Part shown: positions 7,709-15,674 of the stretch, one piece after another
Layout: each line of letters starts with the position of its first letter
Numbering within the stretch: the stretch's first letter is position 1
Source of the DNA: Hungatella sp. UBA3048
GTDB taxonomy: Bacteria > Bacillota > Clostridia > Lachnospirales > Lachnospiraceae
Length of the DNA: 21,735 nt
Reading direction: 5' to 3'
Assembly (NCBI GenBank): GCA_002367105.1
Contig: DFCS01000003.1
Span: 86,637-108,371 of the forward strand
Position numbers and translations under genes: made by a program
Notes under the pieces: generated by a model
Database searches by the model: none
Seen by the model: only the letters and a program-made list of their open reading frames with translations
What the model was told of the DNA's origin: nothing

Positions 7709-7800
7709 TTTTTGATATAATCAGTTTTATAATAAATGATTGCGCGAGCGGAGTTTTGGCAAACGCCTGTAGAATTTAAAAACAAAGGAGGCCGAGAACA

Positions 7801-8742
7801 TTGCAAATATGGGTATCTGAAGAAAACCTTCCATTTTTTGAAGCTTTATCGAGTCCCGTCCGCATTAAAATACTCGAGCATTTAGCTCAAGGCGAGGCCA
7901 ATATCAAAGACCTGGCGGAAGCAGTTGGCGTAACCAGCGCAATGATGACTGCGCACGTCAATAAACTGGAGGCCGCCGGGCTAATCCTTTCCACCCGAAC
8001 AAAAAAAGCCGGAAAAGTATGTTCACTGGTTAATCAATGGTATACATTGCGTTTGCCCACTGTCCATTATCATCAGATCCAAAATTACGAATTACAGTTG
8101 GGTGTAGGTCAATATACAAAAGCAGAGATTCAGCCTACCTGTGGCATCGCCAATAACGAGAAAATCATTGGAGGGCACGATGACCCCAAGTTCTTTTTTG
8201 ATCCTGAGCGCATTCACGCCCAGTTAGTTTGGTTTCGCGACGGATTTATCGAATATGAAATACCCAATTACGTTCCTGATGGGTGTGAAATAATTGACAT
8301 AGAAATTTCTGCTGAAATGTGTTCCGAATACCCACATGTTAAAAATGATTGGAAGTCTGATATTAATCTGTATCTGAACGGACACCCGATCTGCACCTGG
8401 GTATCTCCCGGTGATTTTGGCGACCGAAGAGGAAAATACACTCCTGGCTGGTGGCTGTCTGCCCAGTACGGTATCCTGAAACGATTTGAAATCAATAAAC
8501 AAGGCGTATACCTTGATAAAGAAATAAAGTCCGACCTGACCCTTGACGCATACGACCTTTCGCGTGATCATTGGACCCTTCGGTTTGAAGTTTCTTCCCT
8601 AAACGGACGGCCTGGAGGTTTAACAATCTTTGGAGAGAATTTTGGCGATTATGCCAGAGGTATTGTTATAAAAGTAAATTATAAACGTCCGTTCTTAAAT
8701 AACAACGACAATAAAAATGATCTGTACAATACTTCCTTATAA
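7801..8742 (+). CDS. ArsR-type HTH regulator with large C-terminal domain
   Basis: 313 residues; TTG start, supported by AAAGGAGG nine bases upstream and by the HTH beginning at once. Residues 10-85 form an ArsR-type winged helix (FEALSSPVRIKILEHLAQG, then IKDLAEAVGVTSAMMTAHVNKLEAAG). Normal ArsR proteins end near residue 100-120. Here about 200 more residues follow, rich in beta-strand-like segments and aromatic residues, with a distinctive block INLYLNGHPICTWVSPGDFG and then GKYTPGWWLSAQYG. This part has no zinc-cysteine motif and looks like a beta-sandwich effector domain; sugar binding is inferred from context only. Similar fused regulators are recalled from other Firmicutes near glycosidase genes. 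It is divergent from the module A operon and is its most likely regulator. Confidence 0.85.
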   Translation: MQIWVSEENLPFFEALSSPVRIKILEHLAQGEANIKDLAEAVGVTSAMMTAHVNKLEAAGLILSTRTKKAGKVCSLVNQWYTLRLPTVHYHQIQNYELQLGVGQYTKAEIQPTCGIANNEKIIGGHDDPKFFFDPERIHAQLVWFRDGFIEYEIPNYVPDGCEIIDIEISAEMCSEYPHVKNDWKSDINLYLNGHPICTWVSPGDFGDRRGKYTPGWWLSAQYGILKRFEINKQGVYLDKEIKSDLTLDAYDLSRDHWTLRFEVSSLNGRPGGLTIFGENFGDYARGIVIKVNYKRPFLNNNDNKNDLYNTSL

Positions 8743-8768
8743 TAAGCAATAAACACTGTCAGGAAACT

Positions 8769-8811
8769 CCCCGCAACTCCCCTAATCCTTCCTATCGAGG
8801 GGATTGCGGGG
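8769..8811. terminator. GC-rich hairpin between convergent genes
   Basis: Arms 8769-8783 and 8798-8811 pair over 14 bp with one bulged base; the loop has 14 bases. It lies between the end of the ArsR-type gene and the end of the second GH51 gene, so it could end both transcripts. There is no real T-run on either side. Confidence 0.6.
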
Positions 8812-8842
8812 GAAGGGGGAGGGTCACTTTAGTGTATCCGCT

Positions 8843-10348
8843 TTATACGCTTTTTTCCAGGCGCACCACATTCCAGCTATGTTTTCCGAATACAGTTGAT
8901 AAATTACCATTTTCCAGTCTGGAAGCCTTGGAACTCGTTGGCTTTACTTTATCAGGAGCTGTCTCCGTATTCACTGCTTTCATATCATCATGAGTCAGCA
9001 CCAGATGATCTTTCACCTGATACCCTTCAAACTGCCGTAAATCACATGCAACTTCCACATCTTCCTCCAGATCCTTGTTCACCGCAAAGATCGTAAGTGC
9101 CTCCAGCTCCTGATCCCAGATGCAGACGCTATCCAGTATGGACACGGTTCCATAAGTCCGGCTCTCATATACCGGTGCCTTGATCTGAGTCAATAGAACG
9201 GTTCCTTTTCCATAGACGGATGCATGCATGTAAGGATAGAATATGGTCTGACGCCAGGCACCTGTATCCGATGTCATAATCGGAGCGATTACATTCACCA
9301 GCTGGGCCATACACGCGATCTTCACTCTGTCCGCATGTTTTAAAAGGGTAATCAACATGCTGCCTACTAAAAGCGCATCTTCAAAGTTATATACATCCTC
9401 AAGCTGATGGGGCGCCTTGTTCCATGGTTTGATCTGCTTATCCTGTTCGTTGCTGTGATACCAGACATTCCACTCGTCAAACGATAAGTTAATTTCCTTC
9501 TTTCCATGTTTTTTCGCCTTCACCGCGTCGCAGAGAGATATAACTCCCGATATAAAATCATCCATACCCTTTGAGCAGGCAAGGAAGTCCGATGTATCAT
9601 TGCTGCGGTTCCCGAAATACTGATGCAGAGAAAGATAGTCCACTTCATCATAGCACTCGTTGAGCACCTGATATTCCCAATCACCAAATGCAGGCATCAT
9701 CATACCGGAGCTGCCGCAAGCCACTGTTTCAATACTGGGATCCAGCCATTTCATCAGCCGCGCGGTCTCCGAAGCAATCCGGCCGTACTCCTCAGCTGTT
9801 TTGTGGCCCATCTGCCACTTTCCGTCCATTTCATTGCCCAGGCACCATACCTTGATGTTGTGTGGTTTTACGTAGCCATGAGCCTTGCGCAAATCACTGT
9901 AATAAGTACCGCCCTCAAAGTTACAGTATTCCAGAAGATTCTTCGCATCCGCCGGACCTCTTGTACCGAGATTGACCGCCATCATGATATCACTTCCCGC
10001 CAGACGGGACCAGTCTGCAAATTCATTTAAACCAAACTGGTTTGTTTCAATCACCTGCCAGGCCAATTCTGTCCTTGCCGGCCGATGTTCCTTAGGGCCC
10101 ACGCTGTCCTCCCAGTAAAAACCAGATACAAAATTACCTCCCGGATAGCGCACGATAGGCACATTCAGCTCCTTTACCAGTTCCAGGGTATCCTTTCGAA
10201 ATCCCTGCTCATCAGAATTTATGTTTCCCTCCTGATAAATTCCGCCGTAGACGGCCCGACCCAAATGTTCAATGAAAGAACCAAATATTCTCGGATCAAC
10301 ACCTCCTGTCAGAAAATACTTATCAATTATGATCTTTGCTTTTTTCAT
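8843..10348 (-). CDS. abfA: GH51 alpha-L-arabinofuranosidase (module B)
   Basis: 501 residues. Same enzyme family as 2658-4172 and, by eye, more than half identical along the length. Acid/base E173 (CLGNEMDGKW) and nucleophile E292 (LSFDEWNVW) fall at the same positions as in the paralogue. No signal peptide, hence cytoplasmic. ATG start preceded by AGGAGAATAGGA. It is the last gene of module B, 129 bases after the GH43 gene; a possible short coding sequence lies in that gap and no convincing promoter is seen there. Differences after residue 370 and in the loop following DEWNVW suggest the two paralogues may differ in chain-length or linkage preference, which the sequence alone does not settle. 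Confidence 0.95.
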   Translation of the reverse strand: MKKAKIIIDKYFLTGGVDPRIFGSFIEHLGRAVYGGIYQEGNINSDEQGFRKDTLELVKELNVPIVRYPGGNFVSGFYWEDSVGPKEHRPARTELAWQVIETNQFGLNEFADWSRLAGSDIMMAVNLGTRGPADAKNLLEYCNFEGGTYYSDLRKAHGYVKPHNIKVWCLGNEMDGKWQMGHKTAEEYGRIASETARLMKWLDPSIETVACGSSGMMMPAFGDWEYQVLNECYDEVDYLSLHQYFGNRSNDTSDFLACSKGMDDFISGVISLCDAVKAKKHGKKEINLSFDEWNVWYHSNEQDKQIKPWNKAPHQLEDVYNFEDALLVGSMLITLLKHADRVKIACMAQLVNVIAPIMTSDTGAWRQTIFYPYMHASVYGKGTVLLTQIKAPVYESRTYGTVSILDSVCIWDQELEALTIFAVNKDLEEDVEVACDLRQFEGYQVKDHLVLTHDDMKAVNTETAPDKVKPTSSKASRLENGNLSTVFGKHSWNVVRLEKSV

Positions 10349-10399
10349 TTTCCTATTCTCCTATTTCAAATGTTTGTGTTTACTCATACCTTAAAATAA

Positions 10400-10456
10400 T
10401 CAAACCAGGCATAACGTTTCCCTTTTATGTTCTATTGCTTCACCATATTTCAGCAT
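10400..10456 (-). CDS. Possible 18-residue peptide between the GH43 and GH51 genes
   Basis: ATG at 10456 with AAAGGAG six bases upstream, 21 bases after the GH43 stop, reads MLKYGEAIEHKRETLCLV and then TGA. The ribosome site is as good as that of the real genes around it. The stop context GTT-TGA resembles the CTT-TGA shift site of prfB; a +1 slip there would add DYFKV before another TGA. Neither translation nor slippage is shown. It could be a translated leader for the downstream GH51 gene, a remnant of a longer gene, or chance. Confidence 0.3.
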   Translation of the reverse strand: MLKYGEAIEHKRETLCLV

Positions 10457-10477
10457 ACCCTGCTCCTTTTACTCTCA

Positions 10478-11908
10478 TTATTCTAAGGTGAATGAACTTA
10501 AGCTGATTCCGCCCTCACCTTTAAATTCAAAGAACAAAGCTTGAACTCCGTCCGGAATCATTATTTCAGCAGAATTTACTACCCAGACATTTGAATAACC
10601 TACCGGAATTTTCCCTAAGGTTTCGCCATTCCACGCTGTTTTCACTTCAAAATATCCGTTTCCATACCCTCTCGTTTTAAGAGAGATTCTTGTGATACCC
10701 TTACATTCAAAATACTTAAATCCGGCTATGGTGGCATCCTGCATATTTGCGATATATCCGATCTCTTCATCGCCATCCCTGCCATCCTGTGTAATTCTGG
10801 GATATTTTCCATCGATCCAGCCAGCGTGATGAAGCAGATGGTCGTTTTTCATTGTTTTGGAAAACAAATTACAGGCAATGTATGCAAAATACTCTCCCTT
10901 ACCGACCAACGGAGCGCCGTTTAATCCGCACGAGGTCATTTCAACTTGTTCAATTGAGCCGTCCTTCTTAATCTCAACTGGTTCGGCACAGCCCTGACGG
11001 CTGAAATTAGTTCCATTTGTATGTCTGTGATAAAAAATGTACCACTGCCCAAGTACTTCCGCCATGCCGCCATGATTGTTTCCGGGAACATACGTGCGCA
11101 TTCCGGCCGGCTTCCCATTTGCAAGATTCTCATCACAATTGCTTACAACTACGCCTCCATAAGAAAAATCCTTTGTCGGACTCTTACTGGCTGCATAGCA
11201 TAATTCATGCATCCGGCTGGAAGAATAAACAAAATAATATGTATCTCTATATTTTCTGATGGATGGGCCTTCAAAGAACTCATGTCCTTCAAACCCTGTC
11301 CCGCTGCCATAGCAATTTCCGGGAACTATGATTACCGGCTCTTCAATGATTGTCAGCATATCCGCCGCAAGCACTGTTGCCATAGCCCCTTTGCGCGACT
11401 TGTCTCCAGGGCCGCAAAACCCTGTATACAAACAGACGCTGTCACCATCCGCTATAACTGCCGGATCAAACTGCGGCTGATCATTTGCTCTCTCCCCCAG
11501 CCGTGTTCCTTCTATGTCATGCACATATCCGTAAAAGCTGTATTTTCCGGCCGGGGTTTCACTTACCGCCACCGAAACAATTGGAACTTTATCCAAAACA
11601 TAATATAAATAATATTTCCCATCCGGTCCTCTGACTACATCAGGTGCGTATAAACACATGCTGCCGTCTGCATTTAAGGGATCATTTGTCTTTTCATAAA
11701 TAACGCCCTCATACCTCCAACTGCTTAAGTCATCCACCGGCGCAGAATAACAAACATAATCATTCAAACAATAGGCAAAACCATTGAACCGGTCATGGGA
11801 ACCGTACACATATACACGTTCTTCAAACACATGCGGTTCTCCGTCGGGAACATATTCCCATGACGGCAGATAGGGATTAAATACCTGATTTTTCATTTCA
11901 GCATTCAC
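10478..11908 (-). CDS. GH43 glycosidase with C-terminal CBM6-like domain
   Basis: 476 residues, no signal peptide, so cytoplasmic. GH43 enzymes are inverting beta-xylosidases or alpha-L-arabinofuranosidases/arabinanases with a five-bladed propeller. The catalytic triad can be placed: general base D22 in VPDGEPHVF, modulator D148 in QFDPAVI and general acid E213 in FFEGPSI. Residues about 330-476 form a separate beta-rich region with CBM6-like spacing (GYGNGYFEVKTAWNGETLGK, then FFEFKGEGGISLSSFTLE). The GTG at 11908 is the chosen start because TAAGGA lies eight bases upstream; the ATG four codons later is too far from it. It follows the permease by 14 bases in the module B operon. Substrate is probably an arabinosyl or xylosyl oligosaccharide; the exact activity is open. 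Confidence 0.9.
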   Translation of the reverse strand: MNAEMKNQVFNPYLPSWEYVPDGEPHVFEERVYVYGSHDRFNGFAYCLNDYVCYSAPVDDLSSWRYEGVIYEKTNDPLNADGSMCLYAPDVVRGPDGKYYLYYVLDKVPIVSVAVSETPAGKYSFYGYVHDIEGTRLGERANDQPQFDPAVIADGDSVCLYTGFCGPGDKSRKGAMATVLAADMLTIIEEPVIIVPGNCYGSGTGFEGHEFFEGPSIRKYRDTYYFVYSSSRMHELCYAASKSPTKDFSYGGVVVSNCDENLANGKPAGMRTYVPGNNHGGMAEVLGQWYIFYHRHTNGTNFSRQGCAEPVEIKKDGSIEQVEMTSCGLNGAPLVGKGEYFAYIACNLFSKTMKNDHLLHHAGWIDGKYPRITQDGRDGDEEIGYIANMQDATIAGFKYFECKGITRISLKTRGYGNGYFEVKTAWNGETLGKIPVGYSNVWVVNSAEIMIPDGVQALFFEFKGEGGISLSSFTLE

Positions 11909-11922
11909 CAGCCTTTTCCTTA

Positions 11923-12801
11923 TTACCCCTTAACTCCACCTAATACGATTCCTTTTACAAAATATTTCTGCAGGAAAGGATATACCATAACAATGGGCAG
12001 GGAGCCTAAAAATATTTGTGCAGACCGCAGGGTACGATCCGATATCGCAGCCATCTGCTGAATCTCATCTCTGGTCATCATGCTGAATGAGCGCTGAACA
12101 GCAATGGTTTGTATGTATGTCTGCAATGGATAATTATCCGGATTATTCATGAGAATTAAACCATCAAACCAACTATTCCAGTTTGATACCAGTGCAAACA
12201 GCAGGAGTGTTGCAAGCGCAGGTTTTGATAACGGCACGTATATAGTTAAAAGGGTACGCCAATGCCCGGCTCCATCAATAAATGCCGCCTCTGAAAGCTC
12301 TTTGGGAACTTCACGGAAAAAATTAAGTAATAAAATAACGCTGAAGACAGGTACTGCTCCTGGAAGAATCAATGCCCAAATGCTATCCAAAAGGCCGAAT
12401 TGTCTAATTACCATATACCATGGAATCAAACCTGCATTAAAAATCATTGTGATAAAAAAGAACCATGCGTAAACTGTTCTGAACCGGAAATTTGCCTTTG
12501 ACTGAGACAACGGATACGCTGCCGTAATCGTCAGTAATATGCTTAAACCTCCGCCCAGGATAATTCGTATAATTGAAACTCTCATGGAACGCCAGAATGC
12601 AGGACGTTTTGCTACAAATGTGTATGAATTTGTTGTAAAGTCTTTAGGCCATAACGTTACATTTCCAGCAGCCGCCGCTGCGCTGGAACTGAATGAAACA
12701 GCAGCTACATGAATGAGCGGTATCACACAGATCAAAGCCAGCATGACCAGAACAGCAGTATTTATTACCGGAAACCACTTAAATTTCTTATTTCTTTTCA
12801 T
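11923..12801 (-). CDS. ABC transporter permease, YtcP/LplC type
   Basis: 292 residues, about six membrane helices. Family signatures include TAAYPLSQSKANFRFRTVY, MIFNAGLIPWYMVIRQFGLL and the EAA loop VPKELSEAAFIDGAGHWRTL followed by VPLSKPALATL; the C-terminus FVKGIVLGGVKG is characteristic. ATG at 12801 with an AGGAAAGGA ribosome site, 14 bases after the partner permease. This LplBC subfamily is commonly encoded with YesM/YesN regulators and plant-polysaccharide hydrolases, as here. Confidence 0.94.
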   Translation of the reverse strand: MKRNKKFKWFPVINTAVLVMLALICVIPLIHVAAVSFSSSAAAAAGNVTLWPKDFTTNSYTFVAKRPAFWRSMRVSIIRIILGGGLSILLTITAAYPLSQSKANFRFRTVYAWFFFITMIFNAGLIPWYMVIRQFGLLDSIWALILPGAVPVFSVILLLNFFREVPKELSEAAFIDGAGHWRTLLTIYVPLSKPALATLLLFALVSNWNSWFDGLILMNNPDNYPLQTYIQTIAVQRSFSMMTRDEIQQMAAISDRTLRSAQIFLGSLPIVMVYPFLQKYFVKGIVLGGVKG

Positions 12802-12815
12802 ATACGATTCCTTTC

Positions 12816-13715
12816 CTAAAACAACTGATAATCTGCAAACTTAATGGCAAACCAGTATGATACTGAAATTAAGGTCAGTGAAATCACTGATTTAAACAGA
12901 CCTACCGCAGTAGCAACTCCAAATTGTGCCTCTAGCAAACCAATACGATAAACAAACGTATCAATAATGTCACCACTTGCGTACACCGGCGGACTATACA
13001 TATTGAACACCTGGTCAAATCCGGCATTCAACACATTTCCAAGACTTAATACCATTAACAAAACTATTACCATTCGCATACCCGGAAGGGTAATATGCCA
13101 TATTTGATCCCAGCGGTTTGCCCCATCAACCTGTGCAGCTTCATAAAGGCTTAAATCAATGCCCGTTATTGCTGCCAGATATACAATCGTACCATAGCCA
13201 AACGATTTCCAGGTTTCAGTCACTATTAAAGTAAATGGAAACCATTTATTGTCACCTAAAAAGAATATGGGCTGACCGCCGAAAGCTTTTATGACCTGAT
13301 TAATCAATCCGTTTCCAGGAGCGAATATATCTATAAAAATACCGCCTAATACTACCCACGATAAGAAATGAGGCAAATAAATCGCTGTCTGTACACTTCT
13401 TTTCAAGGCATTATTCTTCACTTCATTAATGAGAATCGCAACAACTATGGGGATCAAAAGTCCGAATATTATTTTCATTGTGGCAATAAAAAGTGTATTC
13501 CAAAGCACACTTATGAAATTCGGCAATTGAAACAGATAAATAAAGTTGTCAAAACCAATCCACTTCTGGTTACCAAATAGTCCTTTCGCAGGCACGAACT
13601 TCTGGAACGCAATAATAATCCCTCCCATTGGTAAATAGCTAAAACAAAGAAGTAAAATCACACTGGGCAGCATCATCAAATGCAACGGCAGCTCCCGTAT
13701 CCATCTATGTTTCAT
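12816..13715 (-). CDS. ABC transporter permease, LplB/YteP type
   Basis: 299 residues, about six membrane helices. Typical LplB features: LPLHLMMLPSVILLLCFSYLPMGG at the N-terminus, GLFGNQKWIGFDNF before the second helix, and the EAA loop LSLYEAAQVDGANRWDQIW with ITLPGM. The ATG at 13715 is preferred because GAGG lies seven bases upstream; a TTG two codons earlier leaves almost no spacing. It follows the binding-protein gene after a gap holding a hairpin (13746-13781). Works with the permease at 11923-12801; no ATPase gene is linked. Confidence 0.94.
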   Translation of the reverse strand: MKHRWIRELPLHLMMLPSVILLLCFSYLPMGGIIIAFQKFVPAKGLFGNQKWIGFDNFIYLFQLPNFISVLWNTLFIATMKIIFGLLIPIVVAILINEVKNNALKRSVQTAIYLPHFLSWVVLGGIFIDIFAPGNGLINQVIKAFGGQPIFFLGDNKWFPFTLIVTETWKSFGYGTIVYLAAITGIDLSLYEAAQVDGANRWDQIWHITLPGMRMVIVLLMVLSLGNVLNAGFDQVFNMYSPPVYASGDIIDTFVYRIGLLEAQFGVATAVGLFKSVISLTLISVSYWFAIKFADYQLF

Positions 13716-13745
13716 ATACAATCCTCTCTTTCCTGTCTGAATAAA

Positions 13746-13781
13746 ATGAGAGGAAAAGTTTTGTCAAACCTCTCCTCTCAT
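13746..13781 (-). terminator. Intercistronic hairpin after the module B binding-protein gene
   Basis: ATGAGAGGA (13746-13754) pairs perfectly with TCCTCTCAT (13773-13781), with an inner GTTT/AAAC stem. In the minus direction it is followed by TTTTATT, so it resembles a weak terminator. Placed between the binding-protein and permease genes, as in module A. Confidence 0.55.
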
Positions 13782-13790
13782 AATATTTTT

Positions 13791-15521
13791 CTATTTTTTA
13801 ATGGATTGATACCATTCGTTAACTTCCTTTGTCATCTGAGCCCCACCAAGAGCATTCCAGTTTTCAACGAACTTATCAAACTCATCTACGGGAACGTCAC
13901 CCATAATAATCCTGATAAACATCTCCAGCTCCATTGTTTTCAGAGAAGACTGCTTATCTACCATAGTCGGTGTCGGAGCGCCTACAAACTCTTCCCTCAT
14001 AACCTGGCCATTCTCAATATATCCATTCAGCGCATTGAAAACCCCATCTTTTCCGTATATTTTTTCCCAACCCCACTGAGTTGTATCACCGGCCTCATAA
14101 GCCTCCAGATTTTTTTGGATTACAGCTGATTCACCTACCAGAATACTCATGTCACCCAGCTTGCGTGCTTTTTGAATCTCATTAAAAGCCTCAAGGTTCT
14201 TATTGGTTGGAGCCGGTGTAACCGGCGAGAATTTCCATACACCTTTGCCTTCATTTTCAACAGGCATATAATAATGATCAAATTCATTATTCTCGCCCCA
14301 GTTTTTCTCCAAATGAAGATTAATTAATTTAACTACGGCCTCAGGATTTGCATAATCTTTGCGGACAACGTAATACCACTGAGTACGGAACTTTTGCGGA
14401 ACTTTAGGTAATGTATTATCAGACGATACGATTGGATAGCCAACCCAGTCCGCTTTCGGGTCATTTTGGTAGTTGCTGATCAGCGGATACATCGGATTCC
14501 ATTGCTCACCAAAGTCAATGCCTATCTTTCCTGCTGCTATCAGCTCTGCAACCTTGGCACCGTCTTTGATTCCAAATTCCGGATCAATTTCCCCGGCTGC
14601 ATACATATCAGCCAAAGCCCGTAAAGCTTCCTTGGTTTCCGGCAATACGCTTCCCCATGCCAAAGTTCCTTCATCCGTTGTCACCCACATATTCGGATAA
14701 GAATGATATCCTGCAAAAAATCCCTCTGTTCCCATGGCACCGCTGTACATATTCTTTGTGATTGCCATTGCATAGGTATCGTCTTTGCCATTTCCATCGG
14801 GGTCAAGTGTGGTGAAAGCTTTTGCAATTCCCAACAAATCCTGCATGGTTTTAGGTGGTTCTAAATTAAGCTTATCAAGCCAATCTTTACGAAGCCATAG
14901 ATATTGTGTGCTTTCCACGGAAGCATCTGCATAAGGCACAGCCATTAAACGGCCATCAAAAGTGGCTGATTCCAAGATTCCGGGGCCTTCCGAATTATAA
15001 ACTTCCTTCGTCAGCTCACTGGCATACTTATCATAATACTCTGTCATATCTGTAATCATATCAGATTCTGCCAATTGCTTCAGCTGCGTACGGTTTACAA
15101 TCAGTACGTCCGGTAAGTCTCCGGATGCAATAGTAACATTTAACTTTTGTGTATAAGCATCATCAGTGAGACCACCTCTTACAGTCCAGGCATAGCTGAT
15201 GTCAATGCCTAAATCCTTCGAATACAAATCCAACCATCTGTTGCTGTCAATTGTTTCGCCTGGAGTTTTCGGCAATATGTTGTCATACAGATCATTATCT
15301 ACCGTACGGGCAAACGTCATTTTAACCGATGGATCATATTTACCAAATGGATCCCCATCTTCTGCCCCAGCAGAGCTGTTATTTTCAGCAGCAGAGCCTG
15401 TTTCACTTGATCCGCTTGCAGATGGCGAGGAAGCCCCCGATTGTTTGCTTGTGCAGGCAGTCAGCAACAAGCTGCCAATCAATACAGCAGATAAACCTGT
15501 AGTAATAATACGTTTTCTCAT
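13791..15521 (-). CDS. Lipoprotein sugar-binding protein, LplA/LipO type (module B)
   Basis: 576 residues, larger than the module A protein and typical of LplA-like binding proteins. The lipobox LTAC places the lipid anchor on C23, followed by a Ser/Gly/Ala-rich linker. The body has family features such as FARTVDNDLYDN, the ASGDLPDVLIVNRTQL segment, DPDGNGKDDTYA (a calcium-binding-like loop) and many aromatic residues for sugar contact. The ATG at 15521 has AAGGAGG nearby; an in-frame start 11 codons earlier lacks one. Its promoter (15566-15594) has a poor -35 box, fitting control by the YesN activator encoded just upstream. Ligand, from context, is an arabinose- or xylose-containing oligosaccharide. 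Confidence 0.94.
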   Translation of the reverse strand: MRKRIITTGLSAVLIGSLLLTACTSKQSGASSPSASGSSETGSAAENNSSAGAEDGDPFGKYDPSVKMTFARTVDNDLYDNILPKTPGETIDSNRWLDLYSKDLGIDISYAWTVRGGLTDDAYTQKLNVTIASGDLPDVLIVNRTQLKQLAESDMITDMTEYYDKYASELTKEVYNSEGPGILESATFDGRLMAVPYADASVESTQYLWLRKDWLDKLNLEPPKTMQDLLGIAKAFTTLDPDGNGKDDTYAMAITKNMYSGAMGTEGFFAGYHSYPNMWVTTDEGTLAWGSVLPETKEALRALADMYAAGEIDPEFGIKDGAKVAELIAAGKIGIDFGEQWNPMYPLISNYQNDPKADWVGYPIVSSDNTLPKVPQKFRTQWYYVVRKDYANPEAVVKLINLHLEKNWGENNEFDHYYMPVENEGKGVWKFSPVTPAPTNKNLEAFNEIQKARKLGDMSILVGESAVIQKNLEAYEAGDTTQWGWEKIYGKDGVFNALNGYIENGQVMREEFVGAPTPTMVDKQSSLKTMELEMFIRIIMGDVPVDEFDKFVENWNALGGAQMTKEVNEWYQSIKK

Positions 15522-15565
15522 AGAACCCTCCTTGTTTTTATACTTTATGACCAACTCCTTTTCTA

Positions 15566-15594
15566 ATTATATTCAATCTTTTAGTGGTTTTCTA
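15566..15594 (-). promoter_or_regulatory. Activator-type promoter for the module B transport operon
   Basis: Minus strand: TAGAAA (15589-15594), 17-base spacer, TATAAT (15566-15571). Perfect -10, poor -35, and two direct repeats further upstream fit a promoter that needs an activator such as YesN. Confidence 0.5.
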
Positions 15595-15617
15595 CAACCA
15601 TCTTTTGATTTACTTAA

Positions 15618-15660
15618 CATATTTTTACCATAATCAAATGATGTCTTTTCATATTTTTAC
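15618..15660. promoter_or_regulatory. Paired direct repeats, candidate YesN binding sites
   Basis: CATATTTTTAC occurs twice in the same orientation (15618-15628 and 15650-15660), 32 bases apart, about three helical turns. They lie at roughly -65 and -97 from the predicted start of the module B transport operon and just after the yesN stop. AraC-type regulators often bind direct repeats on one face of the helix. The assignment is inferred. Confidence 0.4.
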
Positions 15661-15674
15661 ATCGAATACCTTTT

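Larger units (their letters stand above)
7429..7800. other. AT-rich divergent control region of module A
   Basis: 372 bases without a gene, between the divergent binding-protein gene and ArsR-type regulator gene. It holds the strong minus-strand promoter at 7504-7532, an AT-only palindrome at 7611-7626, a weaker plus-strand promoter at 7681-7708 and the regulator's ribosome site (AAAGGAGG, 7784-7791). No other clear element is seen. Confidence 0.7.

Noticed and set aside
8224..8571. 115-codon minus-strand frame
   Set aside because: Antisense within the ArsR-type regulator gene, no motif and no ribosome site.
9623..10030. 135-codon plus-strand open frame
   Set aside because: Antisense to the second GH51 gene; its composition is that of a reverse-frame shadow.
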